Assembly: GCA_964057225.1 (NCBI GenBank)
Contig: OZ059899.1
Coordinates: 16,624,501-16,688,500, forward strand
Length of the DNA stretch: 64,000 nt
Direction of reading: 5' to 3'
From: Auanema rhodensis
Lineage: Eukaryota; Nematoda; Chromadorea; Rhabditida; Rhabditidae
Shown here: piece after piece, positions 38,524-50,520 of the stretch
Layout of the letters: each line of letters begins with the position of its first letter
How positions within the stretch are numbered: the first letter of the stretch is position 1
Notes under the pieces: model-generated
The model's database searches: none
What the model was told of the DNA's origin: nothing
Seen by the model: the letters and a program-made list of their open reading frames with translations, nothing else
Translations under genes and position numbers: made by a program

Positions 38524-41500
38524 ATGTATTTGATAGTTATTAGTTGTTCATTTCTATTTCTTCAAATTACTTCTGCAGATGAGGTATTTCTAATTTTCCA
38601 AATAATCATTATCATCAATATGCTGCTTCTCATGAAACTATTCACGAGTTCCAAAATGATTAAAATAATTTTTTTTGTGTCAACAGATTCCACGTCTGTT
38701 CCTCATAATCTATAAGCATAAATCTTTTTCTTCCATTGTGACAAGAGCAACAGACGTCCCTATGAACAGCAAAAGTACACCAGTAACCAAAGAGGCTATG
38801 ACCTAAAGGCCGAAACTATAATCCCTTTTGCGATTGAAAACATCAATTTCTTAAATATGACTTAACTCTACATCATTCACCAGTAAAATATATATTAAAC
38901 AAAGTAAAAACATTAGAAAGAAGCAAGAAAAATAGAAAAAAAACTTATATATTCGAACAATATAGAGAACCATAACACTCATTTTTAAATTTCAGGTTTC
39001 ATTTTTAATGAAATTTGGCTACTTGCCAAACATTCCAAATGCTTTACTGTCAGCCGATGTTCAAGACTTAGCAATAAGGAAATTTCAAGTAAAGTTTTCA
39101 TCCATTATTTCAAAATTATAAACTTTGTTTTGAAGAAAGCGTATGGTTTGCCTATGACAGGTCACATTGATGATCAGACAAGAAATGCCATGAATGAGCC
39201 TAGATGCTCATTGCCAGATTTCGATAACAGGTAATGGTCAAAATAATTTTATAACTTATCTATTTGATAAATACGATTGAAAAATGATAAAACATAACAG
39301 AAAACTTGGAAATAAATCTAATTAGCATAATTGACTCAAAATTATTCATTTTTATTGTCTCAAACTTGTTGTGCGGTTGCATTTGAATATCCGCCAAAAT
39401 ATTCTTGGGAAAATAATCTTTTTTTTTGTTTTTATTAGTATAAGTTAATTAATTAATTAATATACATTTATATAATATACTTCAGAAAAAGAAAAAAACG
39501 AGGAAGCTTAATTGGTTATAAGAATCAAAAAATTACTTATGGGTATGTCTTTATTTGTTATTTATTTTTAAAGATTTATCAACAATCAACAACATATTAA
39601 AACTATTTAAAAGTTTTAAATGATGAAATACCTAGAATTTGAAATGCATTTCTAACCTTTCTTACTCTTTTTTTTATTTCTCTCCAGCGGACAGCTGTGG
39701 ATTGCATATGAAAAGACTATTTCTTCTGTCTATTACTATCTGAGATCGTCAGCTGCTTTGAGGCTGTTCGTCTTTTTCAATTTCGGCTCGTTCGATGTGA
39801 AAAATAAGAAAAATAAAGACGGTTTTATTGATATCTAAACTATTTTAATATATATATACAAATTTGTATATATATATATATATACTAACTATGCGAAAAG
39901 CCTGAAGAGGTTGGAGCAAATAGCTTTCTTCTTATAAATAATTTAAACCTCTTGCTTTTCTTCTACGAATTTTTAAGATTTTTTACTTTATAATTGTTCT
40001 TTCTTTTTTCTTTTTTTTTATTTTTTCCTGCTCATTATATTTTTTCTTCACTACGAGTTAAAAAAAATGGATGGGCGGGGACAAATCTATTCGAACTGTT
40101 GCTGAGGATCGGTTCGGTATATAAGCTATGATACATCTGGTAACCATTATACCAGAAGTAGCGGTTATCTGCTCTCTACTAGCCTGTGTTCTGCCAATTT
40201 TCCCGTTGTTTTCACTTCTGCTCTCCTATCTCTCCCCTTGCTCTATCTTGGTAGTAAGCACCGCCCCAACTGAAGTCACAACTGTTGCTTGTCGTAGAAC
40301 GGGATGGTCATCCTGTCCTCTTACTTCATCGACTCGCAGACGTAGGACTTCACTATTCCTCATTGTGTATATCTATGAATCATGAGCTATATTCGTATTT
40401 ATTGGTTTGTTTATTAAAGTATGCATGTACATAATCCAGCAAATATAATGTCTGCAACAAACAGTTCGAGGTGCCATCTCCGCTCACTCTGGCGGTTGTT
40501 AGTGTAAATTGCCATCACAACCTCCTAGAGTAAGTAGAGCTGTATCACTTCTCAATGTGAGTATGCAAGTTTTTCTTCTTCTTTTTTTCTTTTCTGCCTG
40601 ACACATATATCTTTAGACCGTTTTCCTTTGTTTTCTTTTGGTATATATTGATATAAATTGATTATCCAGAGAGAAAAAAACCTTTTCAACACATTTATAT
40701 TGAAATCTTTTGTCAAATAGTTTGTTGCTGGCAAATTGTGTTTCATTGGCTTCAACAAAACTATATGTGTAAAGCAAATCTGATCATCGCAAAATTATAT
40801 CGAGTGCATCTTATACTATTCTTTCTTCAGTACTGCTCTTTTAATGCTGTAATAGACTAGAGCTGGAATAGTTTACAACAAAAGATGAGAACTGAGCATA
40901 CTGGTGGTCTTAGAAAGACCAGCCATCGAATAGTTTTTAGCACAACGGAGTGAAAGAGAGCCTACGGTTATAGGTCACAAGACATCTGGGTTGTAGCTGT
41001 TGATGTGATTTCAGCTATGTCTGCCACTTTCTACCGATCTGTCTAGCATTTCAATGACCAAAGTTTTAATACTTTGTAATCCGTACAAAACATGTGTACA
41101 CGAGAATTAATATATGAAAGAGAAGAGAATATTCATATATTTAGATTTTCTCTCCTCGTTAAACTAGAATAAGCACATTGCTGAAATATATTTCTCAACT
41201 ATATTAAGAAAACGAGGAGATGACAATGACAAATATGATTTACATTAAAACAAAATAAACTGTGATGAAGAAAACAATGTCTTCATGATTTCAGAGTAAA
41301 ACGGTGGAGCCGTAGACTTAGTCAGCAAGAAGTTGAAATCGTACTACGTAAAGCATTTGATGTTTGGGAAAATGAGGCCGATTTAACTTTTTCAAAAGCC
41401 GAAAACCCCTTGATTACTGTGGATTTTGGGGTTCAAAGTGTTGATGTTCAGTAACCCTTTTTACCATATTGTAGATTCGCGATCACACATGTCCTTTTCA

Positions 41501-42850
41501 CTTTGATTCTACTGTTCTGGCACATGCTTTTATGCCAACAGATCCAGTCACAGATATTACAGGAGATGTACACTTCAATGAGGAATTTGTATGGACTACG
41601 GCTCAGCATAGCTCACAAAATGGTCGGAAAATGCAAATTATGAATTTTTAAGAAAGAAGCTCTTTAGGAGTTTCGCTTCTGTCTGTAGCAATCCATGAAA
41701 TTGGTCATGCAATTGGATTAACGCATAACACTGATGAGCCAGATAGCATCATGTCACCAAGAGATCAGCATAGAAAAACTAGAATTACAGAAAGGGATCG
41801 TTATTATCTTCAAAGACTTTATGGTAAATAAGAAGTTATAACTTTTATTTTCTAAATCTTTGTAATAAAGGTTCTCCAAAATCAAAATATTCTTCAAGTT
41901 CCGAAAATAAAGTTCATCCTACTGGTACTGTTGGACAAGATCGTGATAGAAATCACTATCACGTTGATACAATCAAACCCAATCCATGCAACACGAATAT
42001 CGATGCAATTGGCAGCTTAAGAGGAAATCTGATTATTTTTAAAGTAAATTAAAATAAATTAGATTATTGACTAATTTTGAGAATAACTTAGGATGAATGG
42101 ACTTGGGTCTTCACACGAGATGGTAGACTATTTCGTGAACCAGAACTTATAACTACCACTATTCCTCAACTTCCCTATCCAGTAGATGCAATTTTAGAAG
42201 TTGATGATGACCTTTGGGCTTTCGTAGGTATATATTCTGAATACTTATTATTACTAATCAATATCACTTAAGATGCTGAAATCTATGTACTTCATATGAC
42301 ACAACAAGGATTACGAATTAAACATGCTCCATATAAGTTGGCTTATTTTGGAGTAGATCCAAATATAAAACGAATTGATGTTGCTCATGAATGGTACTAT
42401 GATCCGTATGTTTTAAAATAGAATATAACTTATATATAATATATATTTGAAGATATCATTGGTTTTATATATGGAGTGGAGATCAATATTGGAAAATAAA
42501 TGTTCGTTCTAGACAAGTGGAAGCAACATATCCACGTAAAGTATTTAACGGATGGCCTAATGTACCTTATAAAGTTTCTTCAGCATTCACACACGAAGGA
42601 GGTATAACTCATCTTAAGCAGATTTGAATTGATTTCCTAATTTTCAGAATTACATTTCATCAAAGATCGTTTTGTGTACAAAATGAATTCCTCAGATTTT
42701 CGATTACCTATAGCTAAGCAGTATCCTATACCGATCTCTCATTTTTTTAAAAGTTGTCCAACTGAAGAAACAAATATCAAATCAAATCATCTATATAGAT
42801 GTATATTTAATTATTCATTAATTATTATAATATTTTTATTAAATTTATAA
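38524..42850 (+). CDS. Matrix metalloproteinase (M10A) with hemopexin domain and hydrophobic C-terminal tail
   Basis: Twelve exons: 38524-38583, 38996-39088, 39136-39230, 39486-39542, 41295-41439, 41475-41622, 41653-41823, 41871-42043, 42092-42227, 42273-42405, 42453-42601 and 42648-42850 (520 residues). Exon 1 is a signal peptide (MYLIVISCSFLFLQITSADE). The prodomain follows (KFGYLPNIPNALLSADVQDL) with a cysteine switch PRCSLPD, Ser replacing the usual Gly. A furin-type site RKKR precedes the catalytic domain, which carries HEIGHAIGLTHN (three zinc His plus Glu) and the Met-turn DSIMSP. A hemopexin domain lies between NPCNTNID and SCPTEE, the expected disulfide pair. The end (SLIIIIFLLNL) looks like a GPI-attachment signal. 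It should cleave matrix proteins at the cell surface. The intron 41623-41652 is only 30 bp and must be removed, since it carries stops. Confidence 0.93.
39543..41294 (+). other. Long fourth intron of the metalloproteinase gene
   Basis: 1.75 kb between the furin-site exon and the catalytic-domain exon. The ORF 40128-40385 and others within show no family features. The splice joins ...KITYG to VKRWSRRLS in phase 2, matching the normal start of the M10 catalytic fold. Confidence 0.75.
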
Positions 42851-44571
42851 GAATTATAATTTATAATTACGGGTATTTTAAAGATTATTTTATTATTTTT
42901 ATAATTATTATTAAAATATAAATAGTATTATAGATATTCTAAGTATGCAAATGAGCTTTCATATTCATTCATTTTTCTTGATGTAAACGAATTGGCCGGT
43001 TGTGTTTTTTTTTCAAAAAAAAAAATATTATTTTCTTTAATAATATAATTGTATTAATTAAAAATATTTATAGTTACATTTAATTAATTGTTATTTCAAA
43101 GTTAATTAACTTATAATTTACAGATTGCAGTTTAAAAGAAATAAATAAGATTTATTAATTAATTAAAATATAAATATATATTTTCTGTTTTTTTTCTTAT
43201 CAAAATAATTTAGCAAAAGATACTTCGGATATCATTCGAATGTTTTCATTTATTTAAGCTTATCCGATGCAAATTATGCTGAAGTTATCTTTGAGTTGTA
43301 TATTGATTGGGATATGCTACCTTCTCTCCATAAAGTGCTCAACATACATACATATTACAAATCTATTTGTGGGCATAATGATTTGCACGTGTATTATTCA
43401 AATGAATTAACCAATTATTTTACAAAACACTGCTTTTCTTGTTGTTTTGTAGGTTGATCACATCATTTAAGATGTTTAATAATCTGATTCAGAAACTGTC
43501 AGATTCATCTGACAGACGCTTCACACACGATCCGCGTCCTGCTTCCACAAATCAAAGTGAGTTTGTTTGCTGTAATCATTTGAAATTTGAAAAAAATAGT
43601 CATTTATTCAGAGTCATTGATCACATTCATAAGCTTCTACTGTTTTCAAGTTTATATCTGTGCCTTCAAAAGTATTGCTTCCATTTCAATTTGATGGTGA
43701 AAGTTGACATCTGGTCATTCCCTCTCCAACGACCAACAACACCATATTCTTGTTGTTTTATGATCTTCCTTTCCACACATTCTAAAAGTTCCGGTTGCAA
43801 ATCCTCTTCAAGCCCAGCATGTGTAGGAAAGAGCCAGATATCCATCGCAAAGAAGACCTAAACACTCAAACGCGTGTTCTTACTCCGAATGCATAAGTTC
43901 TAAACTCAGGTTTCATGTCAAGTCTTTCTGAATTATCAGCGTCTTCTAAGTTTATGAACTAGTAAGCAGTGTGATACATCGATATTGAAACCTATGAGTT
44001 CTATTTGTTGAGATGCATCTTCATATGTCTTCATAAGCCATAATCAAAACTCTTTTCATCATCATTTTTGATATATTATAAATGTGTTGATGGAAGTGAC
44101 AACTTCCATTAGATTACAAATGTCTAATTCGACAAAATATTTCTTTCCTCTTTATTCGATTACCGTTTTTCTTTCTCGTAACGCACTTCTCAATCAGAAG
44201 AAGCACATTGCGATCACAAACAAACAAACAGTATTCGTGCTTCTGCTCTCTTATGTCTTTCTCTTCTAAATTTCTTCTCCGTTCTATTCTATTTTGCCTT
44301 TAGTGATGACCAATCTTTAGCAGATCTTTACCTTAGACATGCGAACCTATGTCATTCTATCTCAAGTATTTCTTGTCTTCGATTCAGAAATAATGTTGTA
44401 CAGCATTCTATTCTTAAGAATAATGTTTTCTATTTTTGTATTATTGAATAATCGAAACTATTCTCAATCTATATGGTTAAAAGCTTCGAATCCTCTAATC
44501 CTCCGTTTACAACTTTCCCTCCAATTTTTTTACGTCATTTGAATTTCAAAGATTTTCAGGAATAGATTGGA
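42851..44571. other. Intergenic region with one exon-like segment
   Basis: 1.7 kb. The left part (42851-43200) is extremely AT-rich. At 43452-43557 a segment has a good acceptor (TTTTGTAG), an ATG at 43470 opening MFNNLIQKLSDSSDRRF, and a good donor (GTGAGT), but its phase does not join the next gene. The acceptor at 44559 belongs to the gene starting at 44572. Confidence 0.4.
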
Positions 44572-45325
44572 ATGTCGGATGAAGACGATTCTTTGCAAAC
44601 ATTATTTGATATGTCTACAGAAGATCTTCGTTCCTTGTTGACGATATTGAAACCAGGCCTGGAAGAGAAGCAACTAAACACGAATGATATTGCCATTTTA
44701 CGATCAAAAGTATAATCATTTGTGTTCCCTAATTTACTAATAACTATAATTCTAGGTAACCGAATGGTTGCTCATGAACGGTCTCTCAACACTTCATCGC
44801 TTCGCCAAAGAAAATGGAAAATGGCTAATTCCTTTAGCTAAATCAGCGTGTGATTCATGTCGTAAATTTCAAAAGGAGCACAAATGTGAATCTTAGCAGT
44901 AAACATACGATAAATCAAAAAAATTTGAAAAGTTTAGATACCCCTTCAATTGTTCACCCAGTTATCAACAGGGAAACATTCGTCACATTAGATATAAAGA
45001 GTGATACGCCAGAAAATGATGATAAAGAAGACAAGTGAGTCACATTTACTTGTGACCTATACAAGTAGCAATAGATTTATTTTTTTTTCAATCATTCTTA
45101 GCTTTTAAAATCAGAATTATTCAAAACTCACGTGAACGCTTCTTTCACAATTTTATCTGATGCGTAGCGGTTGCATGTTAATACATTAATTTTCTTATAT
45201 TTTTCAGTGTATCTTCACCGTGTTACCAGTCGGTCACAGAATGTTTGACCGCTTTTGGAAATTGTTTATCCTGCCCAGTAATAAATCTCTTCTCCTCCTG
45301 TAGAAACTGTTGTGGCTCTCAGTAA
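44572..45325 (+). CDS. Unrecognised 160-residue protein with Cys-rich C-terminus
   Basis: I do not recognise this family. Four exons fit: 44572-44709, 44756-44847, 44900-45034 and 45208-45325. The start MSDEDDSLQTLFDMSTEDLR lies 12 nt after an acceptor (TTTTCAG). Exons 1-2 encode a compact, mixed-charge, probably helical domain (TILKPGLEEKQL, TEWLLMNGLSTLHRFAKENG). Exon 3 is polar and disordered. Exon 4 has seven cysteines in 35 residues, ending SSCRNCCGSQ, which could be palmitoylated or bind metal. No signal peptide or membrane span. The join 44847/44900 is needed to reach exons 3-4; if that intron is kept, translation ends about 17 codons later in another Cys-containing tail (CDSCRK to KCES). 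It lies upstream of SYS1 on the same strand; poly(A) signals sit at 45390-45399. Confidence 0.6.
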
Positions 45326-45389
45326 AAAAAAATCGGCTATTGTGCACATTTTTGTTCGTGGAGTAGCTACTCTGTACGGGTTATTGTCA

Positions 45390-45399
45390 AATAAATAAA
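45390..45399 (+). terminator. Overlapping AATAAA signals after the Cys-rich gene
   Basis: Two overlapping AATAAA hexamers (45390 and 45394) lie about 65 nt after the stop codon. Confidence 0.6.
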
Positions 45400-46068
45400 C
45401 TTCGTCCTCTGGTCTTTTCTTCAATTAATATCAACGTATTTTTGTTTTGGGCGAATACCTGCTTCATATCATTTTAAACTTAGTTAAAATACGTTATTCA
45501 TGTAAATGTTACCATATTCCTAATTTTTCTATTTTTTTACAATCTGTAATGGTAACTGATTGAGGTATAAAATTAAAATTATAATTTTTGCTGAATTTGT
45601 ATACTAATTAGACAAATTTTGTAACAATAGAAAGCACACTAGCAAAAACTATTTTGAGAAAAGAAAAGACACTTATTTTGAAATTAAAACTAACTAAGAA
45701 AACATTTAGAAACCTATTATTCCCAACAATGGTTACTCGATACATTTTGCTCCGAAACATGGAGTGAAGCTCTTTCCAGGCCAGCTTTATACTACAAACC
45801 GTCAAGTTTTAAGAAGAATTATTTCTCATTTATTCAACAGAAAATATATATAAAAAAGTGATCTACGCATTACGTATCGAATCCATCTTTTTAGGCTGAC
45901 GCAACATTTATTTGGTGATATTTATAAACATTTGTGACGTAGTCATGCTTCCGTGAAATAATAATCTTGGTATTCAAATGCTTTTTTTTCTAACTCTGGT
46001 GAAGCTATATCCCAGAAGCATTTTTTTTCGAATTAATATATTATATTTATTTGCATCTTTTTCAGAAA
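45400..46068. other. Intergenic stretch before SYS1
   Basis: 0.67 kb, AT-rich, no coding signal recognised. It ends with the acceptor TTTTTCAG at 46065, four nt before the SYS1 ATG. Confidence 0.5.
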
Positions 46069-46599
46069 ATGAGCTCCTTTAGATCCTTTATATGGGATCC
46101 AGTTTTATTAGTTAGTCAAATGGGTGCTATTCAAACAGCATTTTATACAATTGAATGTGTTTGTATGCTGGCATACAGCACCTTTACATTGTATGAACCT
46201 TCTGTTAGCCATATATTCTCTTTACAGGTTAGTATAATAACACTTCCTATGATTCGATAATTTTTAGCCAATGAGAACGATGGCACTAATTCAATTAATT
46301 GGAAGTGTATCGTGCGCTTTTGCTCTTTCTATTGTTGTTCAAAGAGCTAAACAATGTTTAGATTTTGCCTGCACTCTACATTTCTTTCATCTTTTGTAAG
46401 ATTATCAACTTTATTTGAGTTAGTTTATTATTCCAGATTTTGTGTTATATTCAATTTCGCGATACCAACCTCCATTTTTTGGTGGCTGTTGCAGATAGGA
46501 TCTGTTGTAATATGCACAGTTCTCGGAGAATATTTGTGTATGATCTATGAATCTAAAGATATCAAGCTTGGAGGTGGACCCTCAAAATATGATGTGTAA
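46069..46599 (+). CDS. SYS1: SYS1 Golgi trafficking membrane protein
   Basis: SYS1 is a small four-span Golgi protein that recruits ARFRP1 (Arl3p in yeast) to trans-Golgi membranes. Three exons, 46069-46227, 46268-46395 and 46437-46599, give 149 residues (human about 156). Family landmarks are the start MSSFRSFIWDPVLLVSQ, the RAKQCLDFACTLHFFHLL block, the WWLLQ turn and the GEYLCMIYESKDIKL ending. Introns are 40-41 bp. It converges on UBA5, whose stop codon is 238 bp away. An acceptor (TTTTTCAG) lies 3 nt before the ATG. Confidence 0.95.
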
Positions 46600-46661
46600 T
46601 ATGATTTCTATGTTATAAGCAAGTACGGGTATAGCAATTTGTGCATAGCATAAAAGATTTT

Positions 46662-46667
46662 TTTATT
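46662..46667 (-). terminator. Candidate UBA5 poly(A) signal
   Basis: TTTATT on the plus strand, AATAAA on the minus strand, 170 nt after the UBA5 stop. It lies inside the SYS1 3' UTR. Confidence 0.4.
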
Positions 46668-46720
46668 AATTATAAAGTACACCATATAAATATTATAATG
46701 AAACATAATCTTTTGAAACC

Positions 46721-46726
46721 AATAAA
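46721..46726 (+). terminator. Candidate SYS1 poly(A) signal
   Basis: AATAAA 120 nt after the SYS1 stop codon. With the UBA5 signal at 46662 this implies overlapping antisense 3' ends. Confidence 0.5.
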
Positions 46727-46836
46727 AGTTGAAATAAATACTGTAAGAAACTCTTGAGAGAAGAAACTGAAGAATCATTCATGTTGCTAGTTTCCGGAAA
46801 TCACAGATATAACTATCATCAATAAATATATTAGAC

Positions 46837-48551
46837 TCAAAGGGCTTTAAGTTGGGCGAGTAAACTAGCAAGATCTTTCTTAGCAGCATCAGCATCAGCA
46901 GGAGGTATCTCCTAAATATAAAATTTTCCTGAGATAACATAAGAGATTAAACTAACAATATTTTCTTCTACTACTTCTTGTTTTGGAACTTCATAAGCAA
47001 ATTTAAGCCCTTTTCCAACTGTGGTAACGGTTTCTTCGATTGCAGATTCATCAACGAGTTCTAAAAATATACTATTTTGTAAAATATATACGAGGCTGGA
47101 CTCACGAATTCCCCATTCGTTACTTTCATGGACAACAGCATCCTCTTCAACAACAGGTTGATTGGGAACTTCATCCTTCTTTTTAATCTAAACCAAAAAA
47201 TGATTCCTGTTCTGAATATTCAAATTATGACTTACAGCATACTCTGCTTGTCTTTTACGACAATGATTATCATCACAATGTGGATTTGGGAGCATCTCCT
47301 CTCTGGGGAAGAAATCGACAAGTGCATTATATCCTACATACATTGAAACTTCACCAAAGTTTAAAAGGTATCTATTAGTCAAACATATGAAATATCATAA
47401 GGTGTAGGAACTCACTTCAAGGAATTTTGAACTAGAAAACCAGCAACTATGGCCATAGTAGTGGGAAGAGAAGCAGCACATACTCCTTCTCTTTTTAATG
47501 TTTTTTCACTTGTTCCTTCTGCTACTACCAATGGTGGAAGACACTTAAATAGTATATATGGAAAAATTTATATTGAATTAAAGCTGTTACAGCGAAACAA
47601 GCGGTTCTTCCTGGCTCCAAATATTGAATATGGCCAGATATGGCATTTTCGCTTACACCGGATTCCATCCAAACTTGGTTCTCTTCGTTACAAGCCTAAA
47701 ATTAAAACGCAAAACAAATATTGATATTATATTATCAAAGAAACAAAAACAGATAAAACAAAATTTCTTACTGTATTAACAGCCATTCTCGCTTCAAAAT
47801 TATCCACACAACTTAATACCAAGTCAACTTTGCCGTTAGTCAAGGATCCATGCCTTTAAAAAAACAAAATTATTCTGTACAAGATAAAAATAACCTTAAT
47901 TCCTTACCTCATCCTATCAATAAACTTATTGAAGTTGTCAAGGGTAGTAATGTTAAAGTTATGAATTTCAAATTCCACATCAGGATTGATGTGCCTGAAT
48001 GTTATTGATGACAACGAGTGAAAATAATAAATTTTACTGTAAAGTATCTCTAGCAGCTTCAACTTTACTCAAACCCGATTGATGAGGTTGGTAAAATAAT
48101 CTGTTCATATTAGCCAATTCTACTTTGTCATAGTCAAAAAGAATAATTTTTCCTACAGCACATCTGGTTAGCATTTCAGCAACAACACTACCAACTCCTA
48201 AATAAAGTTTATTTTTTATTTGTTTTCAATTAACAGCGACTACTAAACCTCCTACACCAACAACAGCTACAGTTTTTTCCCTAATTTTCTCATAATCTTT
48301 AACAACACCCATTTTCTTGAGAGCCATCAAACGACTGTACGGGTTAGAATCAACAACCTGAAATATTAAGCCTTAACTGTTTTAAGCAACCTAATTCAAA
48401 CCTCTGCACTCATTTCGGCAATCTTTGGTCGAGACAGTGGAACTTGAGACATGCTTTGATCTGAACTTTGTGAAATATTACTTTGTACTTCTTTAGTAAG
48501 TGTTTGTATTTTGACACGAAGCTCATCAATTTCTTTTATAGGAGAACTCAT
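46837..48551 (-). CDS. uba-5: Ubiquitin-like modifier-activating enzyme 5 (UFM1 E1)
   Basis: UBA5 activates UFM1 with ATP and passes it to UFC1. Eleven exons: 48551-48402, 48357-48249, 48197-48038, 47994-47908, 47853-47772, 47695-47591, 47543-47416, 47371-47236, 47187-47106, 47060-46957 and 46911-46837 (405 residues; human 404). The adenylation domain begins [13 protein letters not shown] and has the ATP motif VVGVGGVGS, then [16 protein letters not shown]. Zinc-binding and scaffold motifs follow ([29 protein letters not shown]). The catalytic Cys is in [24 protein letters not shown] pair completes the zinc site. The tail has a NEWGI motif, corresponding to the UFM1/LIR-interacting region, and a C-terminal helix. 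The ATG directly follows an acceptor (TTTAAG). Confidence 0.97.
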
Positions 48552-49375
48552 CTTAAATTTACAGACTTAAAGGACTATTATGTAGGTACATACAAATGAA
48601 CAACTAAAGATTATCAAAAATTAAACAAGAAAAGTTTAAATCTTGATCAAAATAACTATAGAACTAGCGACAAATTATTAATAACTATGCGAAAATCCTT
48701 TTGTTTTAACAAATAATAATCAATCAATTGCTTTATTTTTTTTATATAACTAACATATTTTTTTATCAAACAAAGAAAAACAATAATGGTGATAAGAAGC
48801 AGCTAAAATTAGTCAAAAACATATCCAAAAGTTCGCAATTGCCGTCTGAGTTGGAGGTCCTTCCACCAGGGCGAAATTTTAACCATGGAGCAGCGGTGCC
48901 GGTCCTTTAATTCTTGGTTTAATCTGCATGCCCCGTGTAATGTCCTAATTTCTGCAGCACTTCGTTAAACATTCTATCTTTTTTTAGATTGCTTGGTATT
49001 TGTGACTTATTTATAAAAAATGAGGCAATTTTTGCAAAGCTTGTGTAATAATGCTTTAACTTAAAGCGTCATATGTTCTTTGGCCAGTGGGCCTATAATT
49101 AGTTCTATGTGTGATTATGATGTTTGCTCCTCGTCTCTATCTTGTTATTTTACAAACTTCGTGAATTTTTTTGTTGCGATACAGTTATTCCCCCCTTTTT
49201 CTTTTAACTTTCTGCTTATCTCACTTTTTTTCTATTGTAAATTGGTGCCCAAATCTTCAATTCCCAATCAGTGGTAATTGACCATTTGTCTATCAATCAC
49301 TTCTTTTCTCGTTCTTGTCTTTATCTTTTGTTATATGTGATAACGCCTATGTCATATTGAATTTTGCATTTGTAG
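48552..49375. other. Intergenic region between divergent UBA5 and GUK1
   Basis: 0.8 kb. A plus-strand ORF at 48728-48910 ends ELEVLPPGRNFNHGAAVPVL but has no convincing splice context or known family. The rest is AT-rich without coding signal. Confidence 0.4.
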
Positions 49376-49505
49376 AACACGCTGAGTCTCCTTACTCGAT
49401 ACAACATGCTCGTCAAGCCTATGTTGGCGTTTCCTCATATTCAGCCGATTGCTCAGAGCGCCTCTTCAATACATACTTCACATTCAACGGCAAATAAAGA
49501 CAGAG
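49376..49505 (+). other. Candidate alternative first exon of guanylate kinase (mitochondrial leader)
   Basis: Bounded by a good acceptor (GCATTTGTAG) and donor (GAG|GTTTGT). An ATG at 49406 opens MLVKPMLAFPHIQPIAQSAS and continues SIHTSHSTANKDR, ending in phase 1. The GUK1 acceptor at 50512 leaves 8 nt before the known ATG, and the join restores frame exactly (Ala-Ile-Asn-Met). The result is a 36-residue N-terminal extension that is basic, Ser/Thr/His-rich and nearly free of acidic residues. Read this as a prediction: frame, splice sites and composition agree, but there is no transcript. Confidence 0.55.
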
Positions 49506-50512
49506 GTTTGTAACGCTTTTTATTCATTTTGATCAATTTCTGATTATCCCTCAAATACTTGTTTACGATTTGATAAATAATGGAGAAGAAGTGTATCCAT
49601 TAGCATTTTAATATAGCATTCCTTATTCGGGCTTCCTATTAATTTGGCCTAATGGTGTGTTATCACGCAAACTCCTGGATTATCTTTGCAGCTTAGGCGT
49701 TTACTATGGATTTATGTCTACTATATAAGGTGGAAGTAGCATTTTCGAATGAAATATACTAAGTTGTGATGTAAAATTATCACCATATGTATATAGTAGT
49801 CAGTTCAGCCTGAGATATTGCCCGATATCTTGCTTTCACTATGCACCTAATGCATAATGTCATGGTGAAGATGCATCTGTAATACGGCCATCTGACCTCC
49901 TGTGACCGGTTGACCTTAACATAATGAGAGTCTATGTGTAGCTCTGCCACAGCCTCCTGCGTCCCACAAACCCATAAATTCTATTCACTTTTTTTGATAT
50001 ATTCTCGCATATCTTTTTATTGTCTAATATTGTTTGAACAGGAGACTTTATCTTCTGTTTCATATATATGAATATATAAAGTTTTTGTTAGTCGAGTGAT
50101 CTGAACACAACCGCATTCTGAAAAAATAAATCAAAAATGAAAGCTAGTGTTTTCCATTAGTTCATAGCATGTCTATTGCGGCGTGTTGGATGCCACGCCA
50201 TCATAGATTTTCTTTATGTTTGTAGATATTTTCGCCTGATTAAATGACTCGTCCCTCTTCAGAAATCTGAAATCATCGTTCGCTTCATCTACCCACAAAT
50301 TATTTCGCGTTAATATTTTGGTACTTTGAAATTTCACGAAATTTTATCAACGCAATAAATTGTCGAAGGATCATTTCCAGTTCCTATTTAGCTCTGTAAA
50401 TCTGTGTATGAGACAATTTATATATTTTATTATTGTTTTGTTATTTTTTGTTCCCAAGGGGTGATATTTTCAAATCACATCTGATTTTAGATATCAATTT
50501 TTGTTTTTATAG
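49506..50512 (+). other. Predicted intron or intergenic stretch before GUK1 exon 1
   Basis: 1.0 kb with no other recognised coding segment. It ends TTTTTATAG at 50512, which can serve either as the cis acceptor for the upstream exon or as a trans-splice acceptor giving an 8-nt leader. Confidence 0.5.
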
Positions 50513-50520
50513 CTATCAAT

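Noticed and set aside
40128-40385. 85-codon ORF inside the metalloproteinase intron
   Set aside because: No family features, and the surrounding catalytic and prodomain exons join cleanly across it.
43439-43861. 140-codon plus-strand ORF
   Set aside because: The first 30 codons look exon-like, but a strong donor (GTGAGT) at about 43557 interrupts it, and the rest has no family features. It does not join the next gene in frame.
48728-48910. ORF ending ELEVLPPGRNFNHGAAVPVL
   Set aside because: The composition looks protein-like at the end, but no splice sites or homologous family support it.
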